From Rothia aerolata (GTDB taxonomy: Bacteria; Actinomycetota; Actinomycetes; Actinomycetales; Micrococcaceae), in the NCBI RefSeq assembly GCF_014635585.1, contig NZ_BMDC01000001.1, positions 1,030,139 to 1,094,138 on the forward strand: 64,000 bases of DNA, written 5' to 3'. Both the position numbers and the translations under genes were made by a program. Every line of letters starts with the position of its first letter. Position 1 is the first letter of the stretch. This document shows, piece by piece, positions 1 through 8,023 of this stretch. A model generated the notes under the pieces. That model was not told the origin of the DNA. It saw nothing but the letters and a program-made list of their open reading frames with translations, and ran no database searches.

Positions 1-89
1 AGCTTGAGCTGGCCCGCAGTACCCAGTTCGGGCAGGAGCATCTGCCGCCCGTAGAGCTTGTACTCGGTGGAGGTGAAGGTCTCAGTCAT
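1..89 (-). CDS. moeB: MoeB/ThiF-family adenylyltransferase, N-terminal fragment
   Basis: Only the first 29 or so codons are inside the window; the gene runs off the left edge. The visible N-terminus contains YGRQMLLPELG..GQ, the usual opening of the MoeB/ThiF/HesA E1-like family, which adenylates the C-terminal Gly-Gly of MoaD (or ThiS) before sulfur transfer. The ATG lies inside the end of moaE (8-bp overlap), so it is translationally coupled and is the last visible gene of the leftward molybdopterin operon. Context favours MoeB over ThiF. A rhodanese-fused MoeZ/MoeBR form cannot be excluded because the C-terminus is missing. Confidence 0.8.
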   Translation of the reverse strand, partial: MTETFTSTEYKLYGRQMLLPELGTAGQLK

Positions 90-585
90 GATTTTTCTCG
101 GTCTGGGTGTCAATGCCCACCCACTCGATGCGGCCGTCTGTCAGCTCCTGCTCTTTCCAGATGGGCACTTCGGCCTTGATCCGGTCTGCCGCCTTCTGGC
201 AGGCCTCAAAGGCCCGGCCCCGGTGGGCGGCAGCGGCAAGAACAGTCAGAGCAGACTCGCCAATAGCGATGGGGCCCACCCGGTGCACCGCCCACAGGCG
301 CACCCCCTCAAAGGACTCGGCAACCGACTCCACCACCCTAGCGATAAAGCGGTCTGCCTGAGGGTGGGCAGAGTAGGAAAGCCCGGCCACAGACTCGCCG
401 TGATCGTGGTTGCGCACAATACCGTCAAAGACCACCAGGGCGCCCATCTTCTCTGTCATCACCTCGGCGCGAGCCGCCAGCATCAGAGGCTCCAGCGGCT
501 CTTCGGTAATGGCGGTGTGCACCACGGTGGACTCGGTGGGTTCCAGACCGTTGGGGTCAGCTTCGGGGGATGAATTAGTGGTCAT
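82..585 (-). CDS. moaE: Molybdopterin synthase catalytic subunit MoaE
   Basis: Large subunit of molybdopterin synthase; with thiocarboxylated MoaD it inserts two sulfurs into cPMP to make molybdopterin. The 167-aa protein has the MoaE core (GALVVFDGIVRNH, HRVGPIAIGE, AAHRGRAFEAC) and the VPIWKEQ motif near the C-terminus that carries a catalytic lysine. About 30 residues before the core are extra and acidic. It overlaps the end of mog by 11 bp and the start of moeB by 8 bp, so the operon is tightly coupled. Its partner moaD is on the opposite strand in the divergent operon. Confidence 0.93.
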   Translation of the reverse strand: MTTNSSPEADPNGLEPTESTVVHTAITEEPLEPLMLAARAEVMTEKMGALVVFDGIVRNHDHGESVAGLSYSAHPQADRFIARVVESVAESFEGVRLWAVHRVGPIAIGESALTVLAAAAHRGRAFEACQKAADRIKAEVPIWKEQELTDGRIEWVGIDTQTEKNHD

Positions 586-1081
586 GGTAGTCCTCTAGTT
601 GGCGAATAATGTGGCTGAGCATGGGTTCGAGCACCGTGCAGCCGTCTTTGACTCCTCCGCGGGAGCCGGGCAGGGTCATCACAAAGGTTTTATCAATCAC
701 TCCGGCAACTCCGCGCGAGAGCACCGCGGCCGGGGTGGTTTTGAGCCCCTCAGTCCAGAAGGCGTGCATAACCCCCGGTATCTCTTTATCCAGGTGGGGG
801 CGCACCGCCTCCACGGTGCGGTCGTCGGAGTTCAGCCCGGTTCCGCCGCTGGTGAGAATCACGGTGGGCAGCTGCGAACGGTCTGCCACCAGCCGGGCAA
901 AATAGTCTTCAATCTCGCGGTCTTCAACCACCGTGGCATCGGGGGTTTCGATACCCTGCGAGCGCAGCCATTCCACCGCCAGCGGCCCCGACCTATCCTC
1001 GTAGATACCGCGGGCAGCGCGGGTGGATGCCACAATCACCAGGCCGGTCAAATCGGTGGGCATGACAAAATCTCTGCTCAT
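575..1081 (-). CDS. mog: MogA/MoaB-type molybdopterin adenylyltransferase
   Basis: A 168-aa single-domain protein of the MogA/MoaB family, which adenylates molybdopterin before metal insertion. The diagnostic TSGGTGLNSDD loop, the VVEDREIEDY region and the MTLPGSRGGVKDG segment are all visible. Length fits family members (about 160-195 aa). It lies 4 bp after moaC and overlaps moaE by 11 bp. MogA and MoaB cannot be separated by eye; the functional call is the same in actinobacteria. Confidence 0.9.
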   Translation of the reverse strand: MSRDFVMPTDLTGLVIVASTRAARGIYEDRSGPLAVEWLRSQGIETPDATVVEDREIEDYFARLVADRSQLPTVILTSGGTGLNSDDRTVEAVRPHLDKEIPGVMHAFWTEGLKTTPAAVLSRGVAGVIDKTFVMTLPGSRGGVKDGCTVLEPMLSHIIRQLEDYHDH

Positions 1082-1085
1082 GGCT

Positions 1086-1568
1086 TTACCGTTCTACCGA
1101 CCAGTCGCCGGATTTTCCGCCGGACTTCTCCAGCACGCGGATATTTGAGATAACCGCGTGCTTGTCTACTGCCTTAATCATGTCAAAGACGGTCAGCGCG
1201 GCGGTGGAGACCGCGGTCAGCGCCTCCATCTCGACCCCGGTAACCCCGCGGGTTTTCACGGCGGCCTCAATCCGCATGCCGTCCTCTAACCGCTCAAAGT
1301 CCACGGTGATTTTGCCCAGCGGTAGCGGGTGGCAGAGCGGAATAATCTCGGGGGTCTTCTTGGCCCCCATAATTCCGGCGACGCGCGCCACCGGAAGGGC
1401 GTCGCCCTTGGGTAGGTCTGCCTCAAAAATTTGCTGGACGACGTCGCTGCGAGTGGTCACGGTCGCCTCCGCCACCGCGGTGCGGGTGGTCTCTTTCTTC
1501 TCGGTGACATCGACCATGTGAGCCGAGCCGTCTTCTCGCACGTGGGTCAGGTGAGATTCTTCTGCCAT
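1086..1568 (-). CDS. moaC: Cyclic pyranopterin monophosphate synthase MoaC
   Basis: Acts after MoaA to convert the 3',8-cyclo-GTP intermediate into cPMP. The 160-aa sequence has the family signatures LTHV.EDG.A.MVDV at the N-terminus, the [15 protein letters not shown] segment, [12 protein letters not shown], and the FDMIKAVDK active-site region. Length matches E. coli MoaC (161 aa). It sits 9 bp downstream of moeA on the same strand. Nothing is missing from the visible active-site motifs. Confidence 0.95.
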   Translation of the reverse strand: MAEESHLTHVREDGSAHMVDVTEKKETTRTAVAEATVTTRSDVVQQIFEADLPKGDALPVARVAGIMGAKKTPEIIPLCHPLPLGKITVDFERLEDGMRIEAAVKTRGVTGVEMEALTAVSTAALTVFDMIKAVDKHAVISNIRVLEKSGGKSGDWSVER

Positions 1569-1577
1569 GTGATCTCC

Positions 1578-2933
1578 TTAGAGAGTCTGCGTGAGGGGCG
1601 GGGTGTTCAGGGGGTACCAGCGCAGGCTGGCTCCGGCGCTGTAGGTGGCCTCCGGTTCTATTTCTACCAGGGCGTTTGCTCGGGAGGCGCGGTGGAGCAG
1701 GTGGGAGCCGGTCTGCTCGTCTACCGTCAGTTCGCTGGAAGAGGTACCGTCGGGGGCATAGACCGTCTTCACCCGGGCTCGGCGGAACTCTGTTTTACCC
1801 GCCCTGCCCCGGATTTCGGCAGGCTCTGCCAGCCTACCGTATCGGGCGGGCAGGGAGATTCCCTGCCAGCGGGCAAGCAGCGGCTCCACCACCAGTGTAT
1901 AGGTCACCAGGGTGCTCACCGGGTTGCCGGGCAGACCCAGCCAGGGCAGCAAGGGCCGGTCATCTCCCCGACCCAGCAGGATAAGGCCCTGGGGGCCTCC
2001 GGGCTGCTGGGCAACGTGGCCAAACCAGCTGGCAGCCAGTTCAAGGCCTGATGTGGCTCCGGTTTTCAGTAGGCCCACCGCGTTTTTAACCACCTCGAAT
2101 TTACCGTGGCTGATCCCACCGCTGGAGAGCACCAGGTCAGGGCCGAACTCATCCAGCACCTGCCGCAGGGTAGCCAGCAGGGCGGCGGCGTCATCACTAA
2201 TCTGCACCCGCCGGGTCTGTGCCCCCGCGCCCTCCAGCAGACGGCCCAGGAGCGGGCCGTTAGCATCGCGTATCTTTCCCGACGCCAGCTTCGTCTCCGA
2301 GGTCACCTCGTCTCCGCCGGTCAGCACCAGCACCCGCAGGCGGCGGTGTACAGATACCTCCGCCTGACCGTGGGCAGCCAGTAGCGCGCAGTGCACCGGG
2401 GTCAGAGGGGTCTGGGCCTCAATCAACAGCTCTCCTGCGCGGACGTCGCTACCCACCTGCCGCACGAAAGAGTCGGGGCTGGTGCGGGGTAGCTCCACCC
2501 GGGAGCCGGCAACGGCAAAAGAGCCCTGAGTCTGCCCCAGCGGGCGCGCCTTTTCTTCGGGAACCACCGCCACGTAACCGGCGGGTAGCGGGGCGCCGGT
2601 CATCACCGGGTAGACCAGGTCATTGCTCACCTCAAGGCCGCTGGCAGCGGAGCCCGCGGCCACGTCGGCTCCCACGGTAAAGACGCGGTCTGAACGCAGA
2701 CAGGCAGCGTCGGTGAGCGCGTAGCCGTCCATCTGCGAATTGGCAAAGGCTGGCAGGTCTGCCGGGGCAAAGAAATCCTCGGCCAGAACCCTGCCCACCG
2801 CTTTTTCTATAGCAACCGTCTCGCTCTCGCTGGGCAGGTGGGGAAGCAGGTTCTGCTGCACCAGACTGCGATACTCCTCGGGCGAAAAACTATCAGCACC
2901 AGCGATAGGGCGAGAATTGAGGGTGAGGTTCAC
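1578..2933 (-). CDS. moeA: Molybdopterin molybdenumtransferase MoeA (copy 1)
   Basis: Inserts molybdate into adenylylated molybdopterin. The 451-aa protein has the MoeA layout: N-terminal domain with PLPAFANSQMDGYAL-type motif (here DLPAFANSQMDGY), a central MogA-like domain with TGGDEV and SSGGISHGKFEVV, GLPGNPVST, and a C-terminal beta domain. GTG start; its GTGA overlaps the modB stop by 4 bp, so translation is coupled to the molybdate permease gene. A second, more divergent MoeA homologue lies at 6725, and two MoeA paralogues are common in actinobacteria. Confidence 0.93.
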   Translation of the reverse strand: MNLTLNSRPIAGADSFSPEEYRSLVQQNLLPHLPSESETVAIEKAVGRVLAEDFFAPADLPAFANSQMDGYALTDAACLRSDRVFTVGADVAAGSAASGLEVSNDLVYPVMTGAPLPAGYVAVVPEEKARPLGQTQGSFAVAGSRVELPRTSPDSFVRQVGSDVRAGELLIEAQTPLTPVHCALLAAHGQAEVSVHRRLRVLVLTGGDEVTSETKLASGKIRDANGPLLGRLLEGAGAQTRRVQISDDAAALLATLRQVLDEFGPDLVLSSGGISHGKFEVVKNAVGLLKTGATSGLELAASWFGHVAQQPGGPQGLILLGRGDDRPLLPWLGLPGNPVSTLVTYTLVVEPLLARWQGISLPARYGRLAEPAEIRGRAGKTEFRRARVKTVYAPDGTSSSELTVDEQTGSHLLHRASRANALVEIEPEATYSAGASLRWYPLNTPPLTQTL

Positions 2934-3754
2934 GCGCGGCTCCTGATTCTGCGCAAGCTCACCAGAAACAGCCCAATGCCCAGCACTATCAGGTAGAGGC
3001 TCATCAGTTGAAGAGCCGAACCCAGTGCTTGGGGCATGAGGTTAGAGGAGAGCATGAGCTCAATGTTGAGCGGGATAGTGCGGGTTTTTTCTGCGATGTT
3101 TCCCGCGAAGGTCACGGTGGCGCCGTACTCTCCCAGTGCCCGGGCGAAAGAGAGCAGAAAGGCGGTGGCCAGTCCCGGAGCGGCCACGGGCAGGAGCACC
3201 TTAGAGGTGACCTCCCAGGGGGTAGCCCCCTCGACCAGAGCAATGTGCTCGAACTCGGCGGGAACGGCCCGCAGGCTGGTAACAGCCGTTGCCACAAAGA
3301 AGGGCAGGCCCACAAACACCTGGGTAACCACCACCGCGGTGGAGGTAAAGGGAATTACCACCCCGGCGCCGTCCAGCAAAGAACCCACCAGCCCCAGCCG
3401 ACCCCAGAAAAAGGTCAGAGCCAGGCCAGAAACCACCGGCGAAAGAATTACCGGGGTGTAGAGCAGGGCGTAGAGAACCAGCCCCAGCTTGCGGTAGCGG
3501 CTTCGGTCTATCACCTTGGTCAGATACAGCGAAAGCGGCAGCCCCAGCAGGCCGCAGATTACCGTGGCAATCAGGGCCGTGGCCACCGAGAGCTTCACCG
3601 AGCTCAGAGCCTCAGGGGAAGTCATCAGCTGCCAGGCTTCGGTCCAGGGAATGTTCACCATCAGCCCCAGAAACGGCCCCGCAATCACCAAAACGCCCAG
3701 CAGGGCAGGCACAGTGAAGGCGGCGGGAACCGACCGGTGAGCTGAAGAAGTCAT
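2930..3754 (-). CDS. modB: Molybdate ABC transporter permease ModB
   Basis: Integral membrane subunit of the molybdate importer. The 274-aa protein has about six hydrophobic segments and the cytoplasmic EAA loop (EGATPWEVTSKVLLPVAAPGL) that contacts the ATPase, followed by RALGEYGATVTFAGNI, a string typical of ModB/CysT permeases. It starts 12 bp after modA. Where modC normally follows, moeA begins with a 4-bp overlap, so the ATPase subunit is absent from the operon. Confidence 0.9.
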   Translation of the reverse strand: MTSSAHRSVPAAFTVPALLGVLVIAGPFLGLMVNIPWTEAWQLMTSPEALSSVKLSVATALIATVICGLLGLPLSLYLTKVIDRSRYRKLGLVLYALLYTPVILSPVVSGLALTFFWGRLGLVGSLLDGAGVVIPFTSTAVVVTQVFVGLPFFVATAVTSLRAVPAEFEHIALVEGATPWEVTSKVLLPVAAPGLATAFLLSFARALGEYGATVTFAGNIAEKTRTIPLNIELMLSSNLMPQALGSALQLMSLYLIVLGIGLFLVSLRRIRSRA

Positions 3755-3766
3755 AGGCTTCTCAGT

Positions 3767-4567
3767 TTACTCGGCAGAGCTGGGCGAGCCAAAGCCAAAA
3801 TCAGCGAGAATCCGCTGGGCTTCTTCCTCGCTGAGCCACCGGGAAAAAGCGGAAGCGGCCTCGTTCTGCTGCCCACTGGCGGTCACGGCCAGGGGGTACA
3901 CATTGCTTTCGAGATCGGGCAGGGCTATCTCGGTAACGTCCTGGCTCTTCTGGAGGGCGGCGGAGTCGGTGGAGTAGATAAAGCCGGCGTCCACCGCCCC
4001 GGTTGCTACCTTGGTGGCGACCTCTGAGACATTCTGCTCTTCGGTGGCTCCGGTGAGCTGCACGCCCTGCTGGTCAAGTTCCTGCTGGGCAAGGTTTCCG
4101 CAGGGAACCTCAGCGGCGCAGAGGGCAACGGTCACGCCCTGCCGCCCAAGATCCTGCACCGAGTGAATATCCGCCGGGTTTCCGGTAGCTGCAACCAGCA
4201 CCAGGCGGTTGGTTGCCAGGGTCTGCACCGGTGCATCGGCGAGATCGGGCACCGAGGCGGTGGCGCCGTCCATGGTCGCCGTATCAGCGGTAATCAGCAG
4301 ATCGGGGGCAGCGCCCTGCTCCATCTGCTGCACCAGCAGAGAAGACCCCGCATAGTTGAAAGAAACATCCACCCCGGGGTTCTCCTCTTCAAAGGTCTTC
4401 TCCAGCTCGGCCCCGGCGGAATTGAGGGAGGCAGCAGCAAACACCTGCACCTGCCCGGTCAGCTCCCCCTGCTGTGCTGTTTCGGCCCCACCGCAGGCAG
4501 AAAGCAACGCTAGAGCACCCGCAGATGCCACCGCCACAAGAGATTGAGAAGAAGAAATCTTGAACAA
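3767..4567 (-). CDS. modA: Molybdate-binding lipoprotein ModA
   Basis: Extracytoplasmic molybdate-binding protein. I choose a TTG start at 4567 because GAAGGA lies 8 bases upstream and the product then begins MFKISSSQSL, a normal lipoprotein signal ending in the lipobox LLSAC. An in-frame ATG at 4615 would add 16 residues rich in Arg and His before the signal. The mature part shows the periplasmic-binding fold landmarks VFAAASL, FNYAGSSLLVQQ, APDLLITAD and GAVDAGFIYSTD. First gene of the leftward mod-moe-moa operon. Confidence 0.9.
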   Translation of the reverse strand: MFKISSSQSLVAVASAGALALLSACGGAETAQQGELTGQVQVFAAASLNSAGAELEKTFEEENPGVDVSFNYAGSSLLVQQMEQGAAPDLLITADTATMDGATASVPDLADAPVQTLATNRLVLVAATGNPADIHSVQDLGRQGVTVALCAAEVPCGNLAQQELDQQGVQLTGATEEQNVSEVATKVATGAVDAGFIYSTDSAALQKSQDVTEIALPDLESNVYPLAVTASGQQNEAASAFSRWLSEEEAQRILADFGFGSPSSAE

Positions 4568-4699
4568 TGGAATAGTCCTTCGGTGCCGGTGGTTAAGACG
4601 TGTGGCTGGTCGCAATTTATCTTCCCGCGGTGGGGGAAACTTTAAAAGTCGACTAGTCTAAATATAACCAGGCACATGCAAATTTTACGAAGGTGGCAT
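4568..4699. promoter_or_regulatory. Divergent control region between modA and moaA
   Basis: This 130-bp gap must hold the promoters for both molybdenum-cofactor operons. It contains the palindrome GACTAGTC at 4651-4658 and an AT-rich stretch with TATAAC at 4663-4668 that could be a -10 for moaA, but no convincing -35 was found. No moco riboswitch-like fold was recognised. A shared regulator site is plausible but unproven. Confidence 0.4.
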
Positions 4700-5833
4700 A
4701 TGGCACAAGGATCAAACTCGGGAACTCTGATTGCAGGCCCCCGCCTGCAGGTGGTAACCCGGGAGACATCCACGATGCCCGATGAGAAGAGACTCACCGG
4801 CCCCCTCGAAGACCGCTTTGGCAGGGTCGCCAGCGACTTGCGTATCTCTCTGACCGACCGATGTAACCTGCGCTGCCAGTACTGCATGCCCGCCGAGGGT
4901 CTGGACTGGCTTCCCAATGACAGGGTTCTGAGCAAAGACGAAATCGTTCGCCTGGCCCGCATTGGCATTGAGACCCTGGGCGTAGAAGAAATCCGCTTTA
5001 CCGGTGGTGAGCCCCTGCTGCGCAGGGATTTAGCGCAGATTCTCGCAGAAATTCGCGCCTTTGCCCCGCAGGTTCCCCTCTCTATCACCACCAACGGCAT
5101 GGGCCTGGATAAAAAGGCCGATGAGCTGGTTGCCGCTGGCCTCACCCGCATTAACGTCTCCCTCGACAGCATCTGCCCCGAGACCTTTGCCGAGCTCACC
5201 CGCCGCGACCGCCTCAAAGACGTTCTGCGCGGGGTGGACTACGCAGCTCAGGCCGGCCTGAAACCCATCAAGATCAACGCGGTGCTCATGCCCGGAGTCA
5301 ACGACCACCAGGCACCCGACCTACTCGCCTGGGCTATGGAGCACGACTATCAGCTGCGGTTTATCGAGCAGATGCCCCTGGACGCCGATAACCGTTGGTC
5401 CCGCGAATCCACCATCACCGCGGCCCAGATTCGCGACCTGCTCTCCGAGAAGTACACCCTGCACCAGGAGCCGGGCCCTCGCGGGTCAGCTCCCGCCGAA
5501 ATCTGGGACGTTTACCCCCGCAACACCAAGGAATTCTCGGCGGAGAACAAACTGGGCACCGTGGGAATCATCGCCTCGGTCACCGAGCCTTTCTGCTCCA
5601 CCTGCACCCGCACCCGGCTCACCGCAGACGGCAAGATTCGTTCCTGCCTCTTCTCCCAGACCGAGACCGACCTCATGGACCTGCTGCGCTCAGATGCCAG
5701 TGACGAACAGGTAGCAATCCGCTGGCGCGAGGCCATGTGGGCCAAGCCCGCCGCCCACGGTAAAGATTCCGTGGGCTTTGACACCGAAGATTTTGCTGAA
5801 GCAAGCCGCTCCATGAGCGCTATTGGAGGCTAA
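4700..5833 (+). CDS. moaA: GTP 3',8-cyclase MoaA (radical SAM)
   Basis: Catalyses the first step of molybdopterin synthesis on GTP. I use the ATG at 4700 because GAAGG lies 6 bases upstream; this gives 377 aa. The radical-SAM cluster CNLRCQYC is at residues 55-62, the FTGGEPLLR motif follows, and the second cluster motif FCSTC...C lies near residue 300. The C-terminus ends in GG, as required for MoaA activity. About 45 residues precede the conserved core, somewhat longer than E. coli MoaA (329 aa). The stop codon is 4 bp before the moaD start. Confidence 0.94.
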   Translation: MAQGSNSGTLIAGPRLQVVTRETSTMPDEKRLTGPLEDRFGRVASDLRISLTDRCNLRCQYCMPAEGLDWLPNDRVLSKDEIVRLARIGIETLGVEEIRFTGGEPLLRRDLAQILAEIRAFAPQVPLSITTNGMGLDKKADELVAAGLTRINVSLDSICPETFAELTRRDRLKDVLRGVDYAAQAGLKPIKINAVLMPGVNDHQAPDLLAWAMEHDYQLRFIEQMPLDADNRWSRESTITAAQIRDLLSEKYTLHQEPGPRGSAPAEIWDVYPRNTKEFSAENKLGTVGIIASVTEPFCSTCTRTRLTADGKIRSCLFSQTETDLMDLLRSDASDEQVAIRWREAMWAKPAAHGKDSVGFDTEDFAEASRSMSAIGG

Positions 5834-5837
5834 CCCC

Positions 5838-6107
5838 GTGAAGATTAATTTTTTTGCTGCCGCGCGCTCTGCCGCTGGCATCCCCCGCGAAGAAATATCC
5901 CTGGCCGAGCTGGCGGGCGGTCAGACGGTGGGCGATCTCTCTCGTCTGCTCTCTTCCCGCCACACCGGCCGCACGCCGTCGGGAATGACTCTTGAGCGGG
6001 TACTCACCCAGTGCAGCTTTCTGGTCAACGGCGAATCCGCCGAGCTCTCGCAGGTCTTGGCAGAAGACGACCGCGTGGACGTCATGCCGCCCTTTGCCGG
6101 AGGATAG
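5838..6107 (+). CDS. moaD: Molybdopterin synthase sulfur-carrier subunit MoaD
   Basis: Small ubiquitin-fold subunit that donates sulfur as a C-terminal thiocarboxylate. GTG start at 5838, chosen because GGAGG lies 8 bases upstream and the product opens with the family-typical VKINFFAAAR. The 89-aa protein ends in DRVDVMPPFAGG, with the invariant Gly-Gly tail. It lies between moaA and mobA with gaps of only a few bases. Its partner MoaE is encoded divergently. Confidence 0.93.
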   Translation: MKINFFAAARSAAGIPREEISLAELAGGQTVGDLSRLLSSRHTGRTPSGMTLERVLTQCSFLVNGESAELSQVLAEDDRVDVMPPFAGG

Positions 6108-6110
6108 CCC

Positions 6111-6689
6111 GTGGACTTTAACGCCATTGTTGTTTCCGGCGGCCGCTCCTCCCGCCTGGGCGGAACCCCCAAGGCGGGGCTTTCCAACGGTCGCCAGACC
6201 CTGCTGGGCTCCACCCTGGCGGCGGTAGATTCGGCCGCCCAGACCGTCGTCGTGGGGCCTGAAACCCTGCCCGTGCCCGCGCACGTCATTCTCACCCGCG
6301 AAGACCCGCCCTTCTCAGGGCCCGCAGCCGCCCTGGCGGCGGGACTGGCAGCCCTGCCCGCAGACTCAGCTGCCTGGACCCTGCTGCTGGCGGTCGATAT
6401 GCCAGCTGTAGCGCGCGCTGTTGAGGTTCTAGTGGACGCCGCCGCAGCGGCAGACGAGGCCACCGTGGGCTTTGCCGGTGTGGTGGAGGGCAGCTTCCAG
6501 CCCCTGGCGGGAATCTACCGTACCGAGGCACTGCGCCGGGCCTTTTCCGGTGAAACAGAAAATAAGTCGGTGCGCCGCCTGCTAGGGGCGCTCGACTATG
6601 AGACTCTTGAGCTTCCTGCCGGCTCCACCGACGATGTTGACACCTGGGATAGCGCCCGGTCCCTGGGCTTCAGCCAGCCCACCTTCTAG
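6111..6689 (+). CDS. mobA: Molybdenum cofactor guanylyltransferase-like MobA
   Basis: Nucleotidyltransferase that would attach GMP (or CMP) to the Mo-cofactor. The N-terminal loop VVSGGRSSRLGGTPKAGL is the NTP-binding signature of the MobA/MocA family, and LLAVDMPAV is the metal-binding motif. GTG start with GGAGG about 8 bases upstream. At 192 aa it matches MobA (about 194 aa). MocA (CTP) versus MobA (GTP) specificity cannot be read by eye. Confidence 0.85.
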   Translation: MDFNAIVVSGGRSSRLGGTPKAGLSNGRQTLLGSTLAAVDSAAQTVVVGPETLPVPAHVILTREDPPFSGPAAALAAGLAALPADSAAWTLLLAVDMPAVARAVEVLVDAAAAADEATVGFAGVVEGSFQPLAGIYRTEALRRAFSGETENKSVRRLLGALDYETLELPAGSTDDVDTWDSARSLGFSQPTF

Positions 6690-6724
6690 TTCTTCCCGCC
6701 CCTCAGACATCAAGCGAGGTTTTC

Positions 6725-7918
6725 ATGCACCACACTCCCTGGAACGAGGCTATCTCTGCCGCCTTTCGGCTGGGGGCTTCCTCGCAGAAAACTGCCCGCC
6801 TGCCGCTTGATCAGACGCTGGGGCGGGTGCTGGCAGAAGACGTGCACACGCCCATTCCCCTGCCCCACTACGATTCCTCGGCCATGGACGGTTATGCCGT
6901 GGCGGGCACGCCCCCCTGGGCCCTCAAGACCCAGGTTTTCGCCGATGAGAAGGTCAACCGCCACAAGCAGACCCTTGAGCTGCACCCCGGCGAGGCCACC
7001 CCGATTCTTACCGGCGGCCTGATTCCTCCGGGCACCGAGGCGGTTCTACGGGTCGAATCTGCGGTGCTCAGTGAGGACGGCGCGGTTCTAGATTCCAGCG
7101 CGGGTGCACCGGCCCCCGGTCAAGACATGCGCCGTGCCGGAGAAGAGCTGGCCGAGGGTAGCCTGGCAGCCCGTGCCGGGCAGACCATCACCAGCCGCCT
7201 GCTCGCTTTCCTGGCGGTCTGCGGTTTTGATACGCTACCTGTTTTCACAGCCCCCGCGGTCTCCATTGCCTACACCGGCAACGAAGTAATTACCGAGGGC
7301 ATCCCCGGCCCCGGCGAGGTGCGTGATGCCTACTCGGTGCAGTTCCCCGCTATTTTCTCAGCCCTGGGTGCCCGGGTGGAAAGCACAGCCCGCCTGCACG
7401 ATGACTGGCAGGAATTCACCGCCTGGTTTGAAGAAACCAGGGGCTCAGAACTTTTGGTGCTGACCGGCGGTTCCTCCACCTCAGAGGTGGATATGCTGCG
7501 CAAGATCATCGCTGAGCTGGGTGGCACCTATGCCTTTGAGGCGGTCTCGGCCCGCCCCGGCCACCCCTGCCTGATGGCGGTGCTGCCCGACTCGCGCGTC
7601 GTCCTCGGTCTACCGGGCAACCCGCTTGCGGCCCACACCAGCCTCTACTCCTACCTGCCGGCCTTTGTGGCCGGCCGCAACGGGCAGGAGGAACCGGCCC
7701 GCGAGCTGGTGGCTCTGACCGAGCCGGTTCCCGCTTTTAGAAAGAAAGACGACCGCCTGCTGCCCGCCATTGTCTCCGGCGACTCTGCCCAGCCCCTACT
7801 GCACAACGCCCGTTCCCACATGCTCTCAGACTTTGCCCGTGCCAACGCGCTGGTTCGTGTGCCACCGCAGGGCACAGCGGCGGGTGAGCAGGTAGAAATG
7901 ATTCCCCTAGTCATCTAG
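6725..7918 (+). CDS. MoeA-family molybdopterin molybdotransferase (copy 2)
   Basis: A second MoeA homologue of 397 aa. It keeps the N-terminal PHYDSSAMDGYAV motif, PILTGGLIPPG, TGNEV, LTGGSSTSEVDM, RPGHPC, and GLPGNPLAA, but it diverges from copy 1 and lacks the longer insertions. It ends the rightward operon moaA-moaD-mobA-moeA2, 35 bp after mobA. In other bacteria paired MoeA paralogues can be specialised; no specific role can be assigned here. Confidence 0.88.
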   Translation: MHHTPWNEAISAAFRLGASSQKTARLPLDQTLGRVLAEDVHTPIPLPHYDSSAMDGYAVAGTPPWALKTQVFADEKVNRHKQTLELHPGEATPILTGGLIPPGTEAVLRVESAVLSEDGAVLDSSAGAPAPGQDMRRAGEELAEGSLAARAGQTITSRLLAFLAVCGFDTLPVFTAPAVSIAYTGNEVITEGIPGPGEVRDAYSVQFPAIFSALGARVESTARLHDDWQEFTAWFEETRGSELLVLTGGSSTSEVDMLRKIIAELGGTYAFEAVSARPGHPCLMAVLPDSRVVLGLPGNPLAAHTSLYSYLPAFVAGRNGQEEPARELVALTEPVPAFRKKDDRLLPAIVSGDSAQPLLHNARSHMLSDFARANALVRVPPQGTAAGEQVEMIPLVI

Positions 7919-7963
7919 CTTTTCTGCCTTCTCAGCGGTGGTCGGGCAAGGGTCCGTTGGCAC

Positions 7964-8008
7964 GAAACGCACTAAGCACCCATATAATTAAGTGTTTGCC
8001 CGCGTTTC
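7964..8008 (+). promoter_or_regulatory. Putative promoter and inverted repeat upstream of the LacI-type gene
   Basis: A perfect -10 TATAAT is at 7983-7988. It is flanked by inverted half-sites GAAACGC (7964-7970) and GCGTTTC (8002-8008), which resemble halves of the CAAACGTTTG operators of the scr genes. This would suit weak autoregulation by looping. No good -35 was found, and the half-site match is only partial. Confidence 0.4.
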
Positions 8009-8023
8009 ATAAGGAGTTTCCCC

